A stretch of DNA of 64,000 nt from Doryteuthis pealeii (GCA_023376005.1 CM042157.1:26909379-26973378); one strand, 5' to 3'. Shown: positions 42,931 to 56,443, counted from the first letter of the stretch. The notes: generated by a model from the sequence alone, not told the origin. Translations and numbers: made by a program.

Positions 42931-44640
42931 AATATATAATGTAAACAAATGTTTGTCATTAAGTGTTTGTTTATCAATGCATGTCAACCTTGGACTATGC
43001 CGATGCTAAGACGCTTATTCTGTTCATTCATTTTATTTTTTCAAACTCAATTTTTTAAAAACATTATATTTTTAAACTCATCTTTTAATCTAGCCCATAG
43101 ACGAGACTTTAATAGATTCAACCCGCTGCGGGCAAAGTGACCTGGAAATAATGGTGTAGGGGGATTATATCGTTCATTTGCCGGAAGAGTTATCTTCTCT
43201 CTGAGTTGCTGTTTGTTCCCACTAGGGACCTCGGTTATTTAAGCGCGTTCATTCAAACGCTGCTTCCTCTTTCAGCTAGATCTTCTCAATGAACTGCTAT
43301 GGGCTAGAATCATCTACACCCCTTTATCAGTGGGGCTTTTGCCACCCCCTACATACTGTTTAAGTCTTTATACAGCATGGACTATCCTTTAGTTTCCATG
43401 TCTGTAACATCTTTATTTTACGTACATTTGGGTATCTTGTTTATACCTAAATATTGTATATGTATTTACATGTTCTATTCTCCTGTACATTATGTAACTT
43501 ATCTTTCCATGTGCTGTGTATATATATTAAATGTTTTGTCTCACAACGTTCTCGGAATTGTATGTTCATTAATTACCTTGAACCTTACAGTTGATTTCAT
43601 TGGCCGTGTCAAACTCATTGGATATTTATTCCAATTTCTAATTGCATTTTTTATAGTAAAAAATTCGTTTCTAATGCATTTTTATAGTAACATCGTTTCT
43701 AATGCATTTTTATAGTAAAATATTTCTAATTAATTACCTTTGAACCTTACAATGGCGATGAAGGGGTAATGCATAGTCTCCAGACAACAAGTATTGGAAC
43801 TTTACCACTATGTACATAATAATCATACTAAGTCCAATTACGTCGAATTGGCAAGACAGACAGCAAGCAGTCGTAACCCAATACGAATTCTGTGTGCTGC
43901 ATAAGACTACTGCAACAATGGCAGGATAGTTATGAAGCCTCAAGAGATCATACAAACCAAGCAGCCAATCAGGACTCAGGGAATGGAATCACCCAAATGC
44001 ATGAGTGGACTATTCTGAATTCTCATAAGTACCAGTTGTCTTGACACTGGTTTCAGTTGTGGCTTTCAAACACAAAGTGCGGAAACAGTCGGCGGGCCTA
44101 CACGATAGCTGATGGAAAGGGGAAACCAAAATGACCCACAATTTTTGTTTTTGTTACATGTGTTTTTCAGTTTCTTGCGGTTTTTATTTTCAATTTTTCC
44201 CCACCCCCTCCATCGCCAATCATAATACTGGAAAATTTTTAAGTAGGATTACATGCATAGAGCGAATGAGCTATTTTGTTAAAAGTGAGCTGCGCAGGAG
44301 AGAATGCCAAATTTAATTTTTTTTTATTTTTGAATGAATCGGTCGGTGAGTGAGCCTAGCTAGATAGATCGCGTGTAGTGATATGACCAGTTTTATCACC
44401 TCTCCCCAAAACCAAACTTCCGGCTACATACCGAGTTGTGTCCACATGCGATGTATCTCATTCCGAATAAATAAAAAGTTTGTTTGGTGTTGATGACGTA
44501 TGTGCTCACTTCAAATATCTGGTTCAGTTGTGCTTGGCCAGTCACATTGTTCAAACCAATAGTAGACTGACTGATTGACTAACTTACTTCAATACACTAG
44601 ATGAAGTTAACGTCACTCATGACACTAAATATGTATTATT
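42931..44640. other. Copy 3 counterpart of 9541-11238 (LTR-like and single-copy sequence)
   Basis: Matches copy 1, including the TATTTAAG box (about 43228), the triplicated TCTAATGCATTTTTATAG unit (43636-43720) and the end at CTTACAATGGCGATGAAGG. There is no gene; indel noise fragments every frame. Confidence 0.6.
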
Positions 44641-45830
44641 TTCTTTCTTTCTTTCTTTCTTACACATTTAACAAATAGTTTCTCTCTTTTCTTTCCCTGA
44701 TTCTTTATTTTCTTTCTTTCTTTCTTTCTTCTTTCTTTCCCCTTTTCTCTTCCAACATGCAAAGTACAACTTACAACCAAGCATATCCTTCTAAATTGTA
44801 ACAGACTTAAACACATCCGCACTAATTACTATCAAACAAAACCAGAAGGAACCTTTAAGAATACAAAAACTGAAAACATTTTAAATGTTATAAAAAAAAC
44901 AACCTTTTCAACAATATAACAGACATAACGATTATCCTCATAGAACCACTACTTAAGAACTGAAATCCAAAATAACCTTTTTGCATTAAATGATCACAGA
45001 GGTTGATATGCCGTTAAACAAAACTCAAACTCACACTCAAACTTTTCCTCTTTCTTCTTTTCTTTCTTTCTTTCTTTATTTCACATTTAACAAATTAGTC
45101 TCTTCTTTCTTTCTGATTCTTTTTTCTCTTCTTCTTTCTTTTTTCTTTCTTTCCTTTTCCTCTTCTTTCTTTTTTCATTCTTCTTTTCAGATTTACCCAA
45201 CTATTCTCACTTCTTTTCCCTTCTCTGATTCTTTCTTTTTGTATTAGATTTAAACTGTCTCTTCTCCTCGTCCTCCCTCTCTTTACTTCCTTCTTCTTTC
45301 TTTCTTTCTTTCTCTTTCTTCTTTTCTTTTTCCTTTTCCCTTTCTTTTTTCTCCTCTTTCTTTTGTCTTTCTTTCTTTTCAGAATTACCCAAATATTCTC
45401 ACTTCTTTCTCTTCTTCTCTGATTCCTGTTTAGTATTTCATATTTAACTTTCTCTATCTCCTCGTCCACCTTTCTTCTTTCTTCTGTATTTCTTTCTTTC
45501 CCTTTCCTCTTCTTCTTTTTCATTCTTTCTTTCAGATTTACCCCCAACTATTCTCACTTCTTTTCCCTTCTCCTCTGATCCTTCTTTCTGATTCAATATT
45601 TCATATTTAACTTTCTCTTCTCCTCGTCCTTCCTTTCCTTCTTTCTTTTTTCTTTCTATTCTTTTCTTTCCCATTTTCCTCTTCTTTCTTTCTTTCTTTC
45701 TTCTTCCACATTTTACCCAATGATTCTTTTTCTTTTTCCTCCTTCTTTGTTTCTTTCGTTTCTTTCACATCTACTCACCTTATACTGAATCTCCCATTTC
45801 TTCTCACTTCTTTCTCTTTTTCATTACCAC
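44640..45830. repeat. Pyrimidine-rich TTTC minisatellite, copy 3
   Basis: Counterpart of 11238-12480 with scattered base losses. The same AGATTTACCC spacers are visible at about 45188, 45380 and 45533. Confidence 0.85.
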
Positions 45831-46192
45831 CTAATACAAAATCATATCAGTGAAATATTACAAAAGAAAATCTGAAAAATGCTTTCTTCGTTAATTTTAT
45901 TAAGTTATATTAATCTTAAAAAAAAATTCGTTCTTACAATTTCTTCAATAAATTTGAAAAATATTCTTCAACAGATGTGACTTTTCACTTTGTAAGCAGA
46001 TAAATTAAACTCTATACATTTTATCCGTCTTATCTTAAATGTTTAACTATTTATATTGTGTAATTAGTCGACTTAGTCTTTCTAGATCCAATTATTACTG
46101 AATAGAGAGTTCAACCCTCGCTGGATGCCCCTACTTGTAACCTAGTGTCACATCGTCCCTTGGAGAACGGGCTTGGTAAATCTATAATATAA

Positions 46193-46480
46193 TAAAGGAA
46201 GTGCGTGCTGTAATGGTTAAAGCATGGAAATGGACTCGTCGCCCGAGTCCAAATCTCTTGCGGAATGTGTTTAATTACTTTTCACTTAGCGCTTAATACC
46301 CTTGGGGAAAGGTTGAATCCTACTCTCACTCCACTATGCGTAAATAGTAGGGCAGACTGGGCTCTTTAACCTTGCTAGCAACGTCTTAGGAGAAGGAAAA
46401 CTCTAATTCAAACTGTTAAACTCCGCTTAAGAAATTGACCTTATGTGTCACCCTGCTCGTGCAGAGGAGTTCGGTAATAT
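46193..46480 (+). mobile_element. SINE S1, copy 3
   Basis: Counterpart of 12846-13132 with indel noise, for example in the B-box region. Confidence 0.7.
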
Positions 46481-47127
46481 ATATATACAAAATACTGCCA
46501 ATGGCAGTTATGTATGCAGCACTTAATTAAGCCAATCCCAACCAACGGCCAACATACACCACTAGAATCTTATAGACTAATATGTCACGTGTTTAAGCCT
46601 CAGCCAATCAAACAGCTCGAATGTGGCTGGTTGACTACTAATTCACTGATTACTGAAGATGTCCATTTGCACTCATTGAGGAACTTGCCAGACTGAGGAC
46701 ACCAAGAACAACAAATGATTCTTGGTCCCGTAGATTCGAAACTACGCTCTGCTTAACAAAAAGGATTCTTCGCTGACAAGTGTCTTGCTTGAAGCCATAA
46801 AGATAGCACATAAAATCTGTAACAACTGCTCAGCCACAATGATTCCGTCCTTTTGGCTGAACAACTATGTATTTCAATGATTCGACGCTGGAAGAAGCAG
46901 CCCCCGATAAATCGGTTGGTTTATGACAAGAAATAAGTCACTATATGATTGTCCCGATTCATATTGCTCTCATGGCAACCCCCAAACATTTTTATCATAC
47001 ACTTAGTACTAGCTTAAGCTTAGATTATGGCACAACCAAATTATGAGGATCAGTAGAATCGATACTCACTAACAATGGTCAGTTGAATCTAACTTCAACA
47101 TTACACAACATTATTCAAATATATTCA

Positions 47128-47404
47128 TTAGCCAACCCCTCCCAGGAGCAGGATGTTACACAGGTCAATTCTAAGCGGGAGTCCAACAGGGGTTGAATTC
47201 ACAGTTTTTCTTCCGTAGACCGGTTGCCTAACAAGGTTAAGAGCCCAGTCTGCTCTACAATTTATCCATGGCTGGAGGTTAGAGTATGATCATACCTTTT
47301 CCCAATTGGTATTAGCGCTAAGTGAAATGTAAAATGACCATATCCAGGATCTGAACTCGGCGACGAGTCCAGTTCCATAACGTTTAACATGCACTACCGG
47401 CTTC
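47128..47404 (-). mobile_element. SINE S1 (minus strand), copy 3
   Basis: Counterpart of 13788-14070. Q (46740-46985), S3 (about 46990-47110), R (47410-47700) and partial S2 (47835-47935) repeats occupy the same relative places as in copy 1. Confidence 0.7.
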
Positions 47405-47757
47405 CATACTTATATATGTGGTAGAAGATGGGGTTGGGGTCTTAGTGTCCAGTGTATGACGCTAACTGCATCTAGAGTGAGGTTTCAATCTGTAGCTCTG
47501 CGAGTCTTACGTACGCCTTCATTGTCATTACTCCCAGTCGACTTGAACTGGAATTGATAGTACATCGTTAGGTCCCATCTATGTTTTAAATAGAAAAATG
47601 AGTTTTAAACTTAAAATTTTTTGAATACTCATCAAGCATTGAATAGAACTAAACCTCTTCACCATAAAGTGGCCCAACAAAGGTTGACATTGCAAAATCC
47701 AATTAACCAGTAAAAAACCGATAGTATCTCTCTCTCACTGTCTCTCTCTCTCTCTTT

Positions 47758-47792
<35 letters not shown>

Positions 47793-48745
47793 CATACATA
47801 TATAATATCATTATACATTTCTATAAGTATAGTAAAAGTCGCTATGAGCCAGTCAGCCGAGGGAGTCTATCCCCTTTTCAATAGCGCTAGACCAAGAGAT
47901 CGTGTTTGCCATCTGAGGTGGAGCGCCCCCAGTCGCTTTATATAAAGTATTACATCGTTGCAATTTTCCACCGAATGTGGAACAGACTACATTAGATAAA
48001 AATTAAACCTCTTTTCTCAATAGAACACCACAAAGGTAAGAGACCGGTTTTAAATTCTCCAATATCTTATATAATAATTATATTAATTTGATGCTTCAAC
48101 AGAGTCCAATAATAGATGAGGAAGACTTTCTACTAGGGAATTCTCTCTCCAAATAAAGTTTATTCTTTTTTATTTATTCTTTATTTTATTTTTTTTACTT
48201 TTGAGAGAGGTACCTTGGAAAGGATTTTTTTCATTTATTCCGCTCAACTCAATCATTTTTATGTCATTCATTCATTCATTTTGCCATTAATTCTTAACTC
48301 TATATATATATGAAAAGTAAAATATCCATTTTACTTTTCATACTGTCTACAGAAAAAACAAAATTGGAATTGTTTAAAATATATCACAGGAGGCTAAATT
48401 TCGAATATAATAAGGATCCCGACACTACGAATTGTCAACATTACAGATTCCTGAAACTTTCCATCTTCATCAATTGTACTGTTGGACTTATTATATTTTT
48501 AAAACTTGTTTTTGTACCTGGAACATATTCTTGAACATTTTCATATTTGTATACACTTTTTACTTCAAACTCTTTTGAGCTTTTTTAATGATACAAATGC
48601 TTCTAATTTTTTAAAAATATTTTTATTTTATTTTTAAAATAGAATACACATTTTTAATTTTTTTTGAAAATTCCGGCCCTGATCGAGAGCGTTCTGTGCC
48701 TCGTAATTAACGATCTATTTATTTCGTCTTTCCTATTATACATAG

Positions 48746-48796
48746 TTGCTTTGATAAAGACCGTTTTATATGGTCGAAACAGATTTCTGTCAACAA
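48746..48796 (+). ncRNA. Degenerate hammerhead-like motif HHR-e, copy 3
   Basis: As at 15440-15490, but the 3' stem I strand is AACAA instead of AGCAA and the stem II loop is TTTTATAT. More decayed than copy 1. Confidence 0.35.
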
Positions 48797-48830
48797 AACT
48801 ATTAACATCTTGTTTTTTCTACAAACTTTC

Positions 48831-48833
<3 letters not shown>

Positions 48834-48873
<40 letters not shown>

Positions 48874-48913
48874 TATGTTGTGTTTGTTGTGTGTGTGCGT
48901 GTGTGTGTGTGTA
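48834..48913. repeat. (TA)n(GT)n microsatellite, copy 3
   Basis: Counterpart of 15531-15585, with a GTGTGT stretch that copy 1 lacks. Confidence 0.95.
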
Positions 48914-49030
48914 TTACATTTTTACTTGAAGGCACTTACAACGCATGCTATCGCATAAAATTCGATACTTTTTCTTATAGAAAATGAACTTGACAAGTGT
49001 AACCCGGCAAAGGATCGCTCGGTGTGTAGA

Positions 49031-49076
49031 ATATCGTACAGACTGTTTCGACTTTATTAAGTCTCATCAGCGATAT
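49031..49076 (-). ncRNA. Hammerhead ribozyme motif HHR-b, copy 3
   Basis: Base for base the same as 15701-15746: intact core, stems I, II and III. Conservation between two otherwise diverged copies is compatible with either recent common origin or constraint. Confidence 0.8.
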
Positions 49077-49589
49077 ATACTAACGATTTCCCTCCAACAG
49101 AAATCGGGACCTCAGCAAGCATAGTGAAACACTATATCGCCTCGCCACAGTACACAGGTAACCAATCCCAGCGAAATTAAGCTTGTCAAATGATACTACA
49201 CGCCTCTACCATAATAGGTTAAGGGGGGATTTTGAGAGAATAATAACAACAAACAGACCGTATGCCCTTCGTTGAAGTGGATAAGATTTTGATATATATT
49301 AATATATATGCGTGCGTTTGTGTGTGAAGGTACATGGCTAGTAAGATTTTCGTTAAGTTTAGGAGTTATACGTTTCAAATTAGCCGTGGATGACCAACGA
49401 TTGATTTATTTATTTATTTATTTATATAGATGGTTTTTGACCCCCTAACTTTATTGCAAAACAGGGTGACTTCCAAGTTTTATTACAAGGGCGGGGTATT
49501 TTGTTTGATATCAAATCAAAATGATATATACGTTTGACACATTTTATTCATTTGTCTTCTTTGTTTTTCAATTACTGATTTAATGTCTA

Positions 49590-50250
49590 CTAGCAAATTT
49601 ATGCACCCTCCGGGTGCAAGTATTTAAGTTTTAATGTAATAAAATATTGTATTAAATTAGAAAGGCTAATGAAACTAAATAAGAATACAGATAAAAAGAT
49701 TTGAAACAGAGGGAATATAATAAAAGATTTGAAACAGACGGAGTATAATAAAAAATGGAACAACTGAAACTTACTCTTCCATCACTCTCGTCTTTCATTG
49801 TTATTTTTTCTAATTTAAGTATTTAGTTAAAAGAGGAAGTAAAGAATAAAATGACAGTTATTTTTTCTTGTTAATGGATTTCATTTAAGATTCATTGAAG
49901 AGATTTTGCTTATATTCATTAAAATAAAACTAAACAGTTAGAAATCAATAATACCAAGCACATATTTATTAAATTCGATTTTTTTAATATTAATATGCAA
50001 ATTAGCCTTCCGTTCACACTGTAAACCGCTATTTTTTGTTTTGTATATATAAATATAATTGCATGTTGTTTCAGTATGTAGACATAGTTAACAGTATTAA
50101 TAATGTAAGACAATTCTATTAATAATTGAGGTTTAGATAAAAATAAAAATCATGGAGAATGTGATGTCAATAACTAAGAGAATTGTGACTTGAGTAGGAA
50201 TATAGCTTCGGTTACAGACAGAAAAACACACAATCTCCATTATAATAAGA
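49590..50250 (-). mobile_element. Helitron-like element H2, copy 3
   Basis: A 5' TC at 50250 and CTAG at 49590-49593 with the hairpin GCACCC-TCC-GGGTGC next to it. There is a single 3' terminus, unlike the doubled one in copy 1. Confidence 0.8.
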
Positions 50251-50509
50251 TATCTTTTATAATTCTTTTTATGATGGCGAATTTTGCATTTCTGATAAAA
50301 TCGTGACTAAATTGTCATATGAGTGTTGTTCTATGTAACATTAATTTACTGTGATCCATAGATCTGATTCTGCGCTTATACTTATCTAATCTAAAATAAA
50401 ATGGCCATTCTGACTTTATAACAGTTTTTGTCGCATATGTAGTTCAATAATTAAATTTGATTCTGCAATTTGATTCGTGGTTAAATTTGAGTTTTTTTTT
50501 TGGGGTTAT

Positions 50510-50790
50510 TTCTTAGTTGAGTAACAGGATATTACAGGGTGACCCAGAAAAAAACAGAACCCAAATTTTTTATTTATTTTACCATTAAACGAAACCTAAC
50601 CATAAACCCTAAACATATCCCTAAACCCTAAACCCTAACCCTAATCCTACCCCCCCCCCAGTTGAAGTAACATGATATTACAGGGTGACCAAGAAAAAAC
50701 AGGACCCACAAATTTTGTAATAAAATTGTTAATCTAACTAGGCGAGGTTAGGATTGGGGTTAGGGTTAGTTTAATGGGAGTTTAATTGGT
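50510..50790. mobile_element. Fold-back element, copy 3 (right end missing)
   Basis: The left end AGTTGAGTAACAGGATATT and the inner terminus AGTTGAAGTAACATGATATT are present, with CCCTAA-type repeats at about 50600-50645. The sequence jumps from TTAGTTTAATGGGA to GTTTAATTGG, losing the right terminal block found in copy 1. Confidence 0.65.
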
Positions 50791-51004
50791 TTTCATGCTA
50801 GTGAATGAGTAGGTTTATTTAAGGTGTTTGAAGCACAGGTTGTTCTTAACATTATATGATTGGTAAAATTTAGTGAATTTTATTGTGGGTGTCTTATGGA
50901 TTACTGTAACGATTCTTTTTACCATTCTCGACGCTTTAGTTACGCTATTGTATTGAGTGAAGTTTCAGTGGATATTACTTGTGCCATAAAGTTTGATTTA
51001 TTCC

Positions 51005-52100
51005 CTGAAGCAGAAAGATGTAGTATCAGTTTATTCCTTTTCTGTTGAAACTTCTAGTATCCTTGAAGTACAAAGATGTAGTATCAGTTTAATCCTTGTC
51101 TATTGATCCTTCTGATATGACTTAAAGTAGAATAATGTATCAGTTTAATCATTGTCTGTTGAACCTTCTACTATTCCCCGAAGTAGAAAGATGTAGTATC
51201 AGTTTAATCATTGTCTGTTGAATCTTCTAATATTCCTTGAAGTTAGAGAGATGTAGTGTCAGTTTAATCCTTGTCTGTTGATCCTTCTGATATTACTTAA
51301 GTAGAATAATGTATCAGTTTAATCATTGTCTGTTGAACTTCTACTATTCCCCGAAGTAGAAAGATGTAGTATCAGTTTTAATCATTGTCTGTTGAATCTT
51401 CTAATATTCCTTGAAGTAGAGAGAGATGTAGTGTCAGTTTAATCCTTGTCTGTTTGATCCTTCTGATATTACTTAAAGTAGAATAATATCAGTTTAATCA
51501 TTGTCTGTTGAACCTTCTACTATTCCCCGAAGTAGAAAGATGTAGTATCAGTTTAATCATTGTCTGTTGAATCTTCTAATATTCCTTGAAGTAGAGAGAT
51601 GTAGTGTCAGTTTAATCCTTGTCTGTTGATCCTTCTGATATTACTTAAAGTAGAATAATGTATCAGTTTAATCATTGTCTGTTTGAACCTTCTACTATTC
51701 CCCGAAGTAGAAAGATGTAGTATCAGTTTAATCATTGTCTGTTGAATCTTCTAATATTCCTTGAAGAGAGAGATGTAGTGTCAGTTTAATCCTTGTCTGT
51801 TGATCCTTCTGATATTACTTAAAGTAGAATAATGTATCAGTTTAATCATTGTCTGTTGAACCTTCTTACTATTCCCCGAAGTAGAAAGATGTAAGTATCA
51901 GTTTAATCATTGTCTGTTTGAATCTTCTAATATTCCTTGAAGTAGAGAGAATGTAGTGTCAGTTTAATCCTTGTCTATTGATCCTTCTATATTACTTAAA
52001 GTAGAATAATGTATCAGTTTAATATTTGTTGTTGAACCTTACAATCATTCCTTAAGTAGAAAGAAGAAGTGTCAGTTTAATCCTTGTCTGTTGATCCGTT
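51005..52100. repeat. 57-bp minisatellite with a 173-bp higher-order unit
   Basis: About 19 units of 57 bp. Three unit types alternate regularly, giving a higher-order period of about 173 bp. The marker CTACTATTCCCCGAAGTAG recurs near 51168, 51341, 51517, 51692 and 51866. The copy 1 array lacks this higher-order pattern. Confidence 0.9.
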
Positions 52101-52241
52101 CAGAAGGAAATTCTTTAGGCAACTAATGTTAGGACAATTCATCATCAACCTTAAATACATATTTTGTCGTTTTTTCATTTGTCAATCCAGATCCTGCTAC
52201 TGTGTAAAATCTATAAATATAAGTCATAACTTTTCGTACAG

Positions 52242-52497
52242 TTTATACCCACGTGGTGTAATGGTTAGCAAGTTAGACTGACAAATCATGACTGGTGACT
52301 TAGTAGAGCCTTACTGGGTGCCGGTTACATTCGGCCTTGTGCCATACCTATGTGAAGCTTAGTAAATAACTATACCCACGTGGTGTAATGGTTGGAAAGT
52401 TAGACTGGCAAATCATGACTGGTGTCTTAGAGCCTCACTGGATCCCCCTTACATTCGGCCTTGTGCCACATCTAAACGAAGCTTAGTAAATAACTAT
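52242..52497 (+). mobile_element. Two head-to-tail SINE S3 units
   Basis: ACCCACGTGGTGTAATGGTT starts both units (about 52246 and 52374), about 128 bp apart. Each ends AGCTTAGTAAATAACTATAC. Copy 1 has one unit. Confidence 0.75.
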
Positions 52498-53068
52498 ACG
52501 AGAAATCCATAAATTACGTTATATGAAATACTAGCAACAAAAAAAAAACGCCGGTGAAAATTTGATTTATAAAATTATTGCTTGTTTGGGGGGGATTTAA
52601 TGTCAGAGGGTTTCTATCACAAGTAAGTAAAATCACCACATTTATTAAAGAAGTAATAAAATAAAAACAATCTTAAATAAAAACTTAGCTATGTCCCCTA
52701 CAAAGAAAATGTTGCGTGAATTTATTAATCATTAATGAAATAATTATTATGAATATTTTGCACATACATTTTACACAAAATCGTAGGCATTTATTTATTT
52801 GTAAACTTTTTAGTTAACTGCTTGCTACAGAAAAAACGGAAGAGAGTAAAAAAACAATTTTAAAGATTGCTTACTCAAATTATGAGAGTATATAACATAG
52901 TGTTGTTCTTTATTCGATGTATTAACGATTTTGACTATAAATTAAATACTCATTGATAGACTTACGCAATCATTGAGAATATTGTGACGTAGTTTTTGTG
53001 ACAGACATCCACTCAATCTCCATTATTAATAGATGTTGTTGTTTCCTATGAATTCTCTGGGGTATTTA

Positions 53069-53130
53069 CTGAGTATTGCTATGATATTGATATAATATTT
53101 GTGCATTGCTATAATACTGAGTATTGCTAT
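53069..53130. repeat. 48-bp satellite, about 1.5 units
   Basis: The minimal form of the array at 18946-20148, with identical flanks. Confidence 0.9.
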
Positions 53131-53734
53131 GGTATAAAAAATGTTGAGTTATTGTTAAATGTTTTCGTTTAATTTGTTTTTGTTTTTTTAAATTCGCTTT
53201 AAAAAATAATTTAACGGATAACATACAAATTACATATTGAGAAAGATTATTTTCTTTTCTTTGGAACCAAATAAATATTTTAAAGATTGATGCAAGAAAT
53301 TTCTAGCTGAACTGCTTAGAATGTGATTTTGTTTACTAAAATTAAACTAAACTGCTGCTATCGCTAAAGCAGGCAGCAAGCAATATTTTATTTTCAGCTG
53401 CAGCAGGTATACGGCCAGTTTCGCAAATCGGTTGCTTTTGGTTTAATTAATCAATTATATCCCTTAATTATTAAAAAATCAGTAACCGAATTTGGTGGGT
53501 TTCTTAGTTAGAAGGATATTAATGTGTATGAAAGATTTCGAATCTGAGTGACTTCTCTTTTCGGAGTTTTAAGTCGACACGTACACACAAAACTTTTATA
53601 TATATATATTTTTGGGAGAATATGTGCTTAATTGAAATCATACCTAATTTGAAAATTAATTAGTTGATAATTAATGAATTAGGCGAATATATCTGTTTAA
53701 ATGTGAAGCGTAAACAAATCGAGAAAAAGTAATT

Positions 53735-53776
53735 CTCTGAATGTACATTTCGGCCTATTATGCCTCATCAGCAGAG
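53735..53776 (-). ncRNA. Hammerhead ribozyme motif HHR-a, copy 3
   Basis: Same sequence as 20745-20786. The tRNA-like head (about 53795-53870) is also preserved. Confidence 0.75.
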
Positions 53777-54297
53777 TTATAGACTCGAAACCGCTTTGTG
53801 TGTGATTCGAACCCTAACTGAACCCTGGCTGACAGTCGGAGATTCTAACCATTACACTAGCAGGTCTTCCCAGATTTCTCGCTTTTGATTATAAACTCAT
53901 ATATCCTACATTTTTGGAGACTTGCTACACGACAGTATGATATATATATATATATATATAATATATTATATATATATATATATATATAGTCTATGTATTG
54001 ATATATGTGATATGCGTATCTATGGAATATATGTATTTATATATTGTTTTAATGTTCTTATTTTCTAACATTAATATTCCATTGATATACGATATCTTTA
54101 TTAACTTTTCGTTCTCCGCTTATTCACGTTTAAAGCATGCGCCATTATATGTTCTTCGCCTTCCATTTTTGCACATGCATTGATCACGTCATTTGCTTTT
54201 CATAAACAAACGCCCATATGAAAATTAACGGTTAATAGCATCAGATTCACACAACCACTATACACTTAACATCTTTCATTCTCTTCCTCACCTAACA

Positions 54298-54343
54298 GTG
54301 TCCTGAAGATGGTATAGAATACCGAATACTTAAGTATTGACAC
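54298..54343 (+). ncRNA. Hammerhead-like motif HHR-c, copy 3 (damaged)
   Basis: As at 21311-21357, but one A is missing from GAAA, so the conserved core is incomplete. Confidence 0.5.
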
Positions 54344-54552
54344 TAAAAATTGTTTCCTGATCGTAACATCTGTTTTGTTATATTTTTAAATATTTCTTTC
54401 CATATATATATATATACAACTTTAAAAAGATAATTTCAAAACGAATTTGACTACAAGTTTTTCCATGAACAAATGGACTCGCCACTAATACATTTCTGCC
54501 GGATTATAGTGTCTTGTCAAACACTTTCTAAAAACAATTTCTTTCACAATAA

Positions 54553-54597
54553 TTTTTCTCCTGACGATGATCTAAGGTCGGAACTAGTTGAGAAAAA
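54553..54597 (+). ncRNA. Degenerate hammerhead-like motif HHR-d, copy 3
   Basis: As at 21570-21614, with a T-to-C change that turns a U-G wobble in stem II into C-G. GAAC still replaces GAAA. Confidence 0.4.
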
Positions 54598-55689
54598 TAG
54601 ATAACATACTTATTCCAGTTTGTTCATGTTATATATATATATATGTATCTGTGTAGTGTGTTTGTGTGTGTCTGTGTGTGTGTGTAGTGTGTGCGTATGT
54701 GCGTGTGGTAGTCATTGTATGGACTTGGAAATACTGTATTGTCTAAGTTAATTTTCTGTGTATTGATCAGGCGAAACTTTCTCTATTATTAGCCATTTTT
54801 GACGAATTGCTGTTAAAACCAGACACGCACAGACAGACAGTTGATATTTAATTAAAAACTGAAGTTAACTCAAGATATGTTTTTCAGATTCAGTTTCATC
54901 TATTAATAACCCAGGGACATTTTTTTTTCTACAAAAGTACGCACATATGTACTAAGACATACACAGGAGCATATGTGATTATATATATTTACAAGAAAAC
55001 GTGACCTTAGAGTCACCATTAAGCTCTGGGTAGATAAGTGGGATTAGGGAAAATTTGAATTGCAAAGTTTATTAAATTTTTAAAAGAAAATAAATACGAC
55101 CTGAGAATAAAAAAAAGACTTTAAAATCACTTTTTAAAAATGATTTCTAAGAACGGGGAACTTTTTACCTAGTTGAGAATTCACACGCTAGCTGCTTCTG
55201 AAACTTAGTTTCTTAGTATTAAAATATATTTCACTATCTCTAGTCACTCTGTTTATACTCACAGAGAAACTAACACATATAGCGAGGAGGGAATGAAGAA
55301 ATACATACATAGAAAATGACATTTGAAAATTTTGACTAATTAAAACCATTCAAAATAGATTTTTCAAATATAACTCAATCCTAGAACTAAGGAATATTTT
55401 ATATGAATTTTTATTTCTGTGCTTACACCTACTTAAAATTCTACACTGCTGCTGCTGCTGCTGCTGCTACTGATACCAGTGAGTAGACAAGACCTATGTA
55501 AAACATTTTGATTATAAAAAATGACATGAATTATAATCATTCTTCCTCAGATATAAACAGTCACGTGTCCATTGTGGGCGATAAACCATCATATTTTTAG
55601 TGTATATATAAAGTATGGTAAAAAAAACCCCATCTAAATCAAAGCTCTATTCACCAAAACAAGCTGTATTTACCAAGGGAAATCAATTG

Positions 55690-56160
55690 TTACATAATTA
55701 ATAGGTAGTTTATGAATTGTGTACGTACCTGTAATAAGAATATTTGAATCAGGGTCCGTTAGTTTCAGAAGAACGGGAGTTCAGTGATGATGATTGGCAA
55801 CTGGTGACATCGCAGCTTGACCTCCCGGTAGAGCGTGATTAGACGAGTGAGAATTAGTTTATTCATATACGACCAGAAATTCAGGGCGAGTAAACTCAAA
55901 CGTCGCTCACTCGGAGAGTCGTTTCTCGATCCGCGCGGAATCAGGGGCTGGGTTGTTCGAAATCAAGGTTTATAAGAAGAAAAAAAAACAAGTTTTGTTG
56001 AGTTATTTAAACAAGAAATGACCAGCCGAAGAATAAAGAAGAAGCAACCGGAAAAACAGCTCCTTGAGCAGCTCGAGAAGTGTAGCCGTGAGAAGAATAT
56101 AGCGGCCGACGATTAGAATTAGCAGCAGACAACAAGTAGGAGAGTAAACCAATCAGCACC
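55690..56160 (+). promoter_or_regulatory. CpG-rich candidate promoter, copy 3
   Basis: Counterpart of 23480-23937. The small frame's ATG is ATA here and a base is lost downstream. The flanking CpG-rich sequence is otherwise well conserved. Confidence 0.3.
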
Positions 56161-56164
56161 CACA

Positions 56165-56225
56165 CCTCTCTCCCCCTCCTCTCTCTCTCTCTCTCTCTCT
56201 CCTCTCTCTCTGTATATATTATATA

Positions 56226-56300
<75 letters not shown>

Positions 56301-56341
56301 CTTTTTCTCTCTCTCTCCATCTCTCTCTCACAGTCTCTCTC

Positions 56342-56376
<35 letters not shown>

Positions 56377-56443
56377 GTATATATATAATATATTTTTTCT
56401 CTCTCTCTCCATCTCTCAGTCTCTCTCTCTCTCTCTCTCTCCC

